Origin: Bradyrhizobium cytisi
GTDB lineage: Bacteria; Pseudomonadota; Alphaproteobacteria; Rhizobiales; Xanthobacteraceae
DNA: 64,000 nucleotides
Direction of reading: 5' to 3'
NCBI RefSeq assembly: GCF_008123515.1
Contig: NZ_VSSR01000043.1
Location: 31,560 to 95,559, forward strand
The position numbers and the translations under genes are program-made. Of the stretch, positions 60,373 through 64,000 are shown piece by piece. Each line of letters starts with the position of its first letter. The stretch's first letter is position 1. The notes beneath the pieces were generated by a model that saw nothing but the letters and a program-made list of their open reading frames with translations, was not told where the DNA came from and searched no databases.

Positions 60373-61584
60373 ATGGCAATGAGCACCGAAGCTCGTAAAC
60401 CGCCGCTCCAGATCGCGCTGAAGATCAGGCGGCTTCTGGGTGGCAAGGCAGGCTGGAACGGCGTCGCCGTCCAGTTTGCCTTCGCGGCGGTGCTGGGCTG
60501 GATCGCCTACGAGATCATCTCGAATGCCCGTGCCAATCTCGAAAACCAGCACATTGCCGCCGGCTTCGGCTTCCTCGCGAACAATGCCGGCTTCGACGTC
60601 AACCAGACCCTGATTTCCTATACCGGCTCTGACACGTTCCTGCGGGTGTTCGTGGTCGGGCTGTTGAACACGCTCGTGGTCTCTGCGGTGGGCATCGTGT
60701 TCGCTACAGTGATCGGCTTCATCGTCGCGTTGTGCCGGCTGTCGCCGAACTGGCTGGTGTCGCGTATCGGCGAGATCTATGTCGAGCTCATCCGCAACCA
60801 GCCGCTCCTGTTCCAGATCCTGTTCTGGTACCTGGCGGTGCTCGCGGCGCTGCCCAATCCGCGACAGAGCATCTCGCTGCTCGGCATCGCCTTTATCAGC
60901 AATCGCGGTCTCGTCATTCCACAGCCGATCGGCCAGGCCGGTCTGGAGCCGTTCCTGGCGGCGCTGGCATTCGGCGTCGTCGCCGCGCTGGGCTTGCGCA
61001 TCCATGCGCGGCGGGCATTGTTCTTGCGCGGACAGATGATCCACATCTGGCCATATGTGCTGGGCCTCGTCATCGGGCTGCCGCTTGTCACCATGCTGGT
61101 GTTCGGTCTGCCCATCACCGTCCAGCTGCCGCAGCTCAAGGGGTTCAATTTCGCCGGCGGCGCGCGCGTCATTCCGGAATTCGTGGCGCTGGCGCTGGCG
61201 CTGTCGACCTATACCGCGGCCTTTATTGCGGAGATCGTGCGCGCCGGCATCCAGTCAGTCCACAAGGGGCAGATGGAGGCGGGGTCCTCGCTGGGCCTGA
61301 GTCGCGGCACCACGCTGCGGTTGATCGTGGTGCCGCAGGCGATGCGCGTGATCGTGCCACCCCTGACCAACCAGTATCTCAACCTTACCAAGAATTCCTC
61401 GCTCGCGGTCGCGATCGGCTATCCCGACCTCGTGTCGGTATGGGCCGGCACGTCGCTGAGCCAGACCGGGCAGGCAATCGAGATCATCACGATGACGATG
61501 GGCGTCTACCTCCTGATCTCGCTCGTCACCAGCGGCGTGATGAGCGTCTACGGCTGGCGCCTGAACCGGAGCCTCGGCGCATGA
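60373..61584 (+). CDS. aapQ: General L-amino-acid ABC transporter, permease AapQ
   Basis: The 403-residue HisM-type permease has about eight membrane segments. The N-terminal half has the Aap-specific insert region (NARANLENQHIAAGFGFLAN); the C-terminal ABC permease core has AALALSTYTAAFIAEIVRAG-like sequence, QMEAGSSLGLSRGTTLRLIV (EAA loop that contacts AapP) and NQYLNLTKNSSLAVAIGYPD. The last codon overlaps the start of aapM (ATGA). It forms the membrane channel with AapM. Confidence 0.94.
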   Translation: MAMSTEARKPPLQIALKIRRLLGGKAGWNGVAVQFAFAAVLGWIAYEIISNARANLENQHIAAGFGFLANNAGFDVNQTLISYTGSDTFLRVFVVGLLNTLVVSAVGIVFATVIGFIVALCRLSPNWLVSRIGEIYVELIRNQPLLFQILFWYLAVLAALPNPRQSISLLGIAFISNRGLVIPQPIGQAGLEPFLAALAFGVVAALGLRIHARRALFLRGQMIHIWPYVLGLVIGLPLVTMLVFGLPITVQLPQLKGFNFAGGARVIPEFVALALALSTYTAAFIAEIVRAGIQSVHKGQMEAGSSLGLSRGTTLRLIVVPQAMRVIVPPLTNQYLNLTKNSSLAVAIGYPDLVSVWAGTSLSQTGQAIEIITMTMGVYLLISLVTSGVMSVYGWRLNRSLGA

Positions 61585-63101
61585 CCGACATCATGGCGTC
61601 ATCCTTCGTCCGTCGGGACCTCGTCGCCGAGCGTCCCGCGCCGGTCAAGACCACCGGCTTTGTCGGCCTGCTGCGCACCCGCCTGTTCAATTCGCCGACC
61701 AATATCCTGCTCACGATCGTCAGCGCCTTGCTGCTCTGGTTTACCATCATTCCGTCCATCAGGTTCCTGATCGTCGATGCGGTCTGGAGCGGCAACGACC
61801 GCGGCGCCTGCCTCGCCGAGAACGCCGGATTTACCGTCGGCGCCTGCTGGCCCTACATTCAGGCCAAGCTGCCGCAGTTGATCTATGGTTTCTATCCCGA
61901 GGCCGAGCGCTGGCGCGTCAATCTCGCGCTGATCCTGGCGGCAGCACTGCTCCTGCCGCTGCTGATTCCACGCCTGCCTGTCAAGGGCCTCAACGCCAGT
62001 CTGTTCTTCTTCGCCTTTCCGGTCGTCGCGTTCTTTCTGCTGCATGGCGGCGGCATCAGCGGCTTCGGCTTGAGCTGGACCGCCGGCCTGCTGGAACTGT
62101 TCGACGACAGCATCGTTAGCGCCGGGCACGTGCTGCTCAGCCTGAGCAAGACATCGGCCATCGCGCCGCTGCTGTGGGTTGTCGGCAATCTCATCGTGCT
62201 GGTCGGCATTGCGATCCGTTGGCTGATCTACCCGCTGACCTGGCTGCGCGACCAGCTCCAGGGGACGGGCCAGTCGGTCTGGGTCGATTTTGCCATCACG
62301 ACGGCGTTCGTCTCGCTGATCGCCTTTGTCCTCGGCGGCGGCATTCGCACGGGGTGGCGCGCGCTCGCGTCGAGCATCGCCACCTTCGTCGCCATCGCGA
62401 TGGTTATCAAGCTGATGGGGCTCGACCACGGCGGCTTGCCGATCGTCGCGACCAATCTCTGGGGCGGGCTGCTGGTGACACTGGTGGTCTCCGTGACAGG
62501 CATCGTCACCTCTCTGCCGATCGGCATTGCGCTGGCGCTCGGCCGGCGCGCCTCAATCCCCCTGATCCGGATCTTCTCGATCGCCTTCATCGAGTTCTGG
62601 CGCGGCGTGCCGCTGATCACCGTGCTGTTCTTCGCCACCTACATGCTGCCGTTGTTCCTGCCGGGCAATTTCACTGTCGACGGCCTGGTGCGCGCGCTGA
62701 TCGGCATCGCGCTGTTCACCGGCGCCTACCAGGCCGAGAACGTCCGTGGCGGTCTCGCCGCGATCCCGCGCGGGCAGAACGAGGCGGCGGCGGCGCTGGG
62801 GCTGTCCTGGTGGAAGACGACCTCGCTGATCGTGCTGCCGCAGGCGCTCCGCCACGTCATTCCGAACCTCGTCAACAGCTTCATCTCGCTGTTCAAGGAC
62901 ACCTCGCTGGTCTCGATCGTGGCGCTGTTTGACTTGCTGGGCTCGCTCCGGGCTTCGTTCTCGGATCCGAAATGGTCGACGCCGTCGACCGCGTTCACCG
63001 GCTTTGCCTTCGCCGGTATCATCTACTTCATCTTCTGCTTTGGAATGTCGCGCTACTCGCTCTTCGTCGAGCGCCGCCTCAACATCCACCGCCGCAACTG
63101 A
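61581..63101 (+). CDS. aapM: General L-amino-acid ABC transporter, permease AapM
   Basis: The 506-residue permease has a long N-terminal extension with several membrane segments, as AapM proteins do, and a C-terminal ABC permease domain: VVSVTGIVTSLPIGIALALG, FRGV-like FWRGVPLITVLFFATY, and the EAA loop GQNEAAAALGLSWWKTTSLI. It ends NSFISLFKDTSLVSIVALFD and a basic tail. The start overlaps aapQ by 4 bp; the ATPase gene follows 11 bp later. Function depends on AapP energy. Confidence 0.94.
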   Translation: MTDIMASSFVRRDLVAERPAPVKTTGFVGLLRTRLFNSPTNILLTIVSALLLWFTIIPSIRFLIVDAVWSGNDRGACLAENAGFTVGACWPYIQAKLPQLIYGFYPEAERWRVNLALILAAALLLPLLIPRLPVKGLNASLFFFAFPVVAFFLLHGGGISGFGLSWTAGLLELFDDSIVSAGHVLLSLSKTSAIAPLLWVVGNLIVLVGIAIRWLIYPLTWLRDQLQGTGQSVWVDFAITTAFVSLIAFVLGGGIRTGWRALASSIATFVAIAMVIKLMGLDHGGLPIVATNLWGGLLVTLVVSVTGIVTSLPIGIALALGRRASIPLIRIFSIAFIEFWRGVPLITVLFFATYMLPLFLPGNFTVDGLVRALIGIALFTGAYQAENVRGGLAAIPRGQNEAAAALGLSWWKTTSLIVLPQALRHVIPNLVNSFISLFKDTSLVSIVALFDLLGSLRASFSDPKWSTPSTAFTGFAFAGIIYFIFCFGMSRYSLFVERRLNIHRRN

Positions 63102-63112
63102 TCGAGGTCATC

Positions 63113-63853
63113 ATGTCCGCTGATCCCATCGTCAACATTTCCGGCCTCAACAAATGGTACGGCGAGTTTCATGTGCTGCGCGACATCGACATCGAGGTCA
63201 ACAAGGGCGAGCGCATCGTGATCTGCGGGCCCTCGGGCTCGGGCAAATCGACGCTGATCCGCTGCATCAATGCGCTCGAGGAATTCCAGGAGGGCAAGAT
63301 CGTCGTCGATGGCATCGAGCTCGGGCCGAACCTCAAGCATGTCGACGCGGTGCGCCGCGAAGTCGGCATGGTGTTCCAGAGCTTTAATCTGTTTCCGCAT
63401 CTGACGGTGCTGGACAATTGCACGCTGGCGCCGATCTGGGTGCGCAACATCCCAAAGAAGGACGCCGAGGAAACCGCGATGAAATTCCTGGAGCGGGTCA
63501 AGATCCCGCACCAGGCCAGCAAGTTCCCCGGCCAGATGTCAGGTGGCCAGCAGCAGCGCGTCGCGATCGCGCGCGCCCTGACCATGAACCCGAAGGTGAT
63601 GCTGTTCGACGAGCCGACCTCGGCGCTCGATCCCGAAATGGTCAAGGAGGTCCTCGACACCATGGTCGACCTGGCGAAGGAGGGCATGACCATGCTGGTC
63701 GTGACCCACGAAATGGGCTTTGCCCGTGAGGTCGCCAACCGCGTGGTGTTCATGGACGCCGGCCAGATCATCGAGGCCAACACGCCGAACGAATTCTTCG
63801 CCACCCCGCAGCATGCCCGCACCAAACTGTTCCTGAGCCAGATCCTGCGCTGA
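63113..63853 (+). CDS. aapP: General L-amino-acid ABC transporter, ATPase
   Basis: The 246-residue ABC ATPase shows Walker A CGPSGSGKSTLIRC, the Q-loop VFQSFNLFPHLTVLDN, the signature SGGQQQRVAIARAL, Walker B VMLFDEPTSALDPE and the H-loop VTHEMGFAREVA. This is the polar amino-acid (GlnQ/HisP) subfamily. It starts at the ATG at 63113 behind GATCGAGGTCATC. It powers AapQM. It ends the operon; a repeat region follows. Confidence 0.95.
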   Translation: MSADPIVNISGLNKWYGEFHVLRDIDIEVNKGERIVICGPSGSGKSTLIRCINALEEFQEGKIVVDGIELGPNLKHVDAVRREVGMVFQSFNLFPHLTVLDNCTLAPIWVRNIPKKDAEETAMKFLERVKIPHQASKFPGQMSGGQQQRVAIARALTMNPKVMLFDEPTSALDPEMVKEVLDTMVDLAKEGMTMLVVTHEMGFAREVANRVVFMDAGQIIEANTPNEFFATPQHARTKLFLSQILR

Positions 63854-63904
63854 TTCCCGCGACATCCCGGAGGGGCCGCCGATCGGCCGGCAAGGTTTGA
63901 TCTC

Positions 63905-63980
63905 GTAGGGTGGGCAAAGGCGCTCTTGCGCCGTGCCCACCATCTCTCCGCGATCGCCAGCGGTAGGGTGGGCACGCTGC
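63905..63980. repeat. Palindromic repeats after aapP
   Basis: GGTGGGCA/TGCCCACC (63909-63916, 63934-63941) encloses GGCGC/GCGCC to form one hairpin. A second, partial unit begins GTAGGGTGGGCAC at ~63963 and is near the window edge. The TAGGGTGGGCAAAGGCGC core is of a kind frequent between rhizobial genes and may terminate aapP transcription. Confidence 0.8.
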
Positions 63981-64000
63981 GAGACTGGGCAAGAATTGTT

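Noticed and set aside
59194..61044. 616-codon minus-strand open frame
   Set aside because: Antisense to aapJ and aapQ; no domain-like sequence.

Overview
This 64 kb window is chromosomal DNA from a high-GC alphaproteobacterium, very probably Bradyrhizobium or a close relative. The gene content points that way: an AapJQMP general amino-acid ABC transporter, OpgC for osmoregulated periplasmic glucans, a leucine-degradation (ivd/mcc/HMG-CoA lyase) cluster, a NDUFS4-type complex I subunit, an MXKDX-repeat protein, a DUF6481 protein and many small conserved hypotheticals. Palindromic extragenic repeats of a kind abundant in Bradyrhizobium also occur. No strain can be named from sequence alone. There is no CRISPR array, rRNA operon, prophage or nodulation/symbiosis gene.

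Layout. 1-6.3 kb: a PilZ protein cut by the left edge, a frameshifted membrane-protein gene, then a surface-glycan block (acyltransferase-3, a methyltransferase-GT2 fusion, a polytopic GT-C-like protein) ending at tRNA-Glu(TTC). 6.5-9 kb: small envelope proteins, a glutathione S-transferase, a 26-residue membrane peptide and glyoxalase I. 9-14.8 kb: a 1907-residue surface or secreted protein built from PD40 propeller repeats, cadherin-like and Ig-like domains and a C-terminal VWD-like domain. 15-25 kb: an accessory, repeat-rich stretch with a REP-associated tyrosine transposase between long inverted repeats, many small proteins, an HU protein, a LexA-box-associated 44-aa peptide, a GrlR-like protein, a sirtuin, a double cold-shock protein, a DUF192 protein and tRNA-Pro(TGG).

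25-38 kb: OpgC, NDUFS4-like subunit, an Lrp regulator, an AraC regulator divergent from ivd-mccB-mccA-HMG-CoA lyase (leucine to acetoacetate plus acetyl-CoA), then a convergent TRAP transporter (dctP-dctQ-dctM) and an MXKDX-repeat protein. 38-42.7 kb: small proteins, a signal-peptide gene broken by a frameshift, and a short AT-rich foreign-looking segment carrying a TIM-barrel protein plus the remnant of a translationally coupled upstream gene, next to tRNA-Arg(TCT). 43-54.3 kb: an envelope operon of alpha-2-macroglobulin, penicillin-binding protein 1C, an ArnT-like glycosyltransferase, a PAP2 phosphatase, a polyprenyl-phosphate sugar transferase (GT2) and a LAB_N protein; the last four look like a lipid-linked sugar or lipid A modification route. 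54.3-64 kb: a TetR regulator and EamA exporter sharing matching operators, a Na/Pi cotransporter, a cystathionine beta-lyase and aapJQMP.

Most noteworthy: the matched TetR operators, the alphaproteobacterial LexA box in front of a 44-aa gene, the transposase with long inverted repeats, a three-copy extragenic repeat family, short tandem duplications that repeat stop codons at gene ends, a palindromic repeat read as the N-terminus of PbpC, and the AT-rich TIM-barrel remnant. I did not find one convincing wholly new multi-gene system; the AT-rich remnant and the giant propeller/VWD protein are the least explained items. All functional calls are from reading the sequence; no database search was run.
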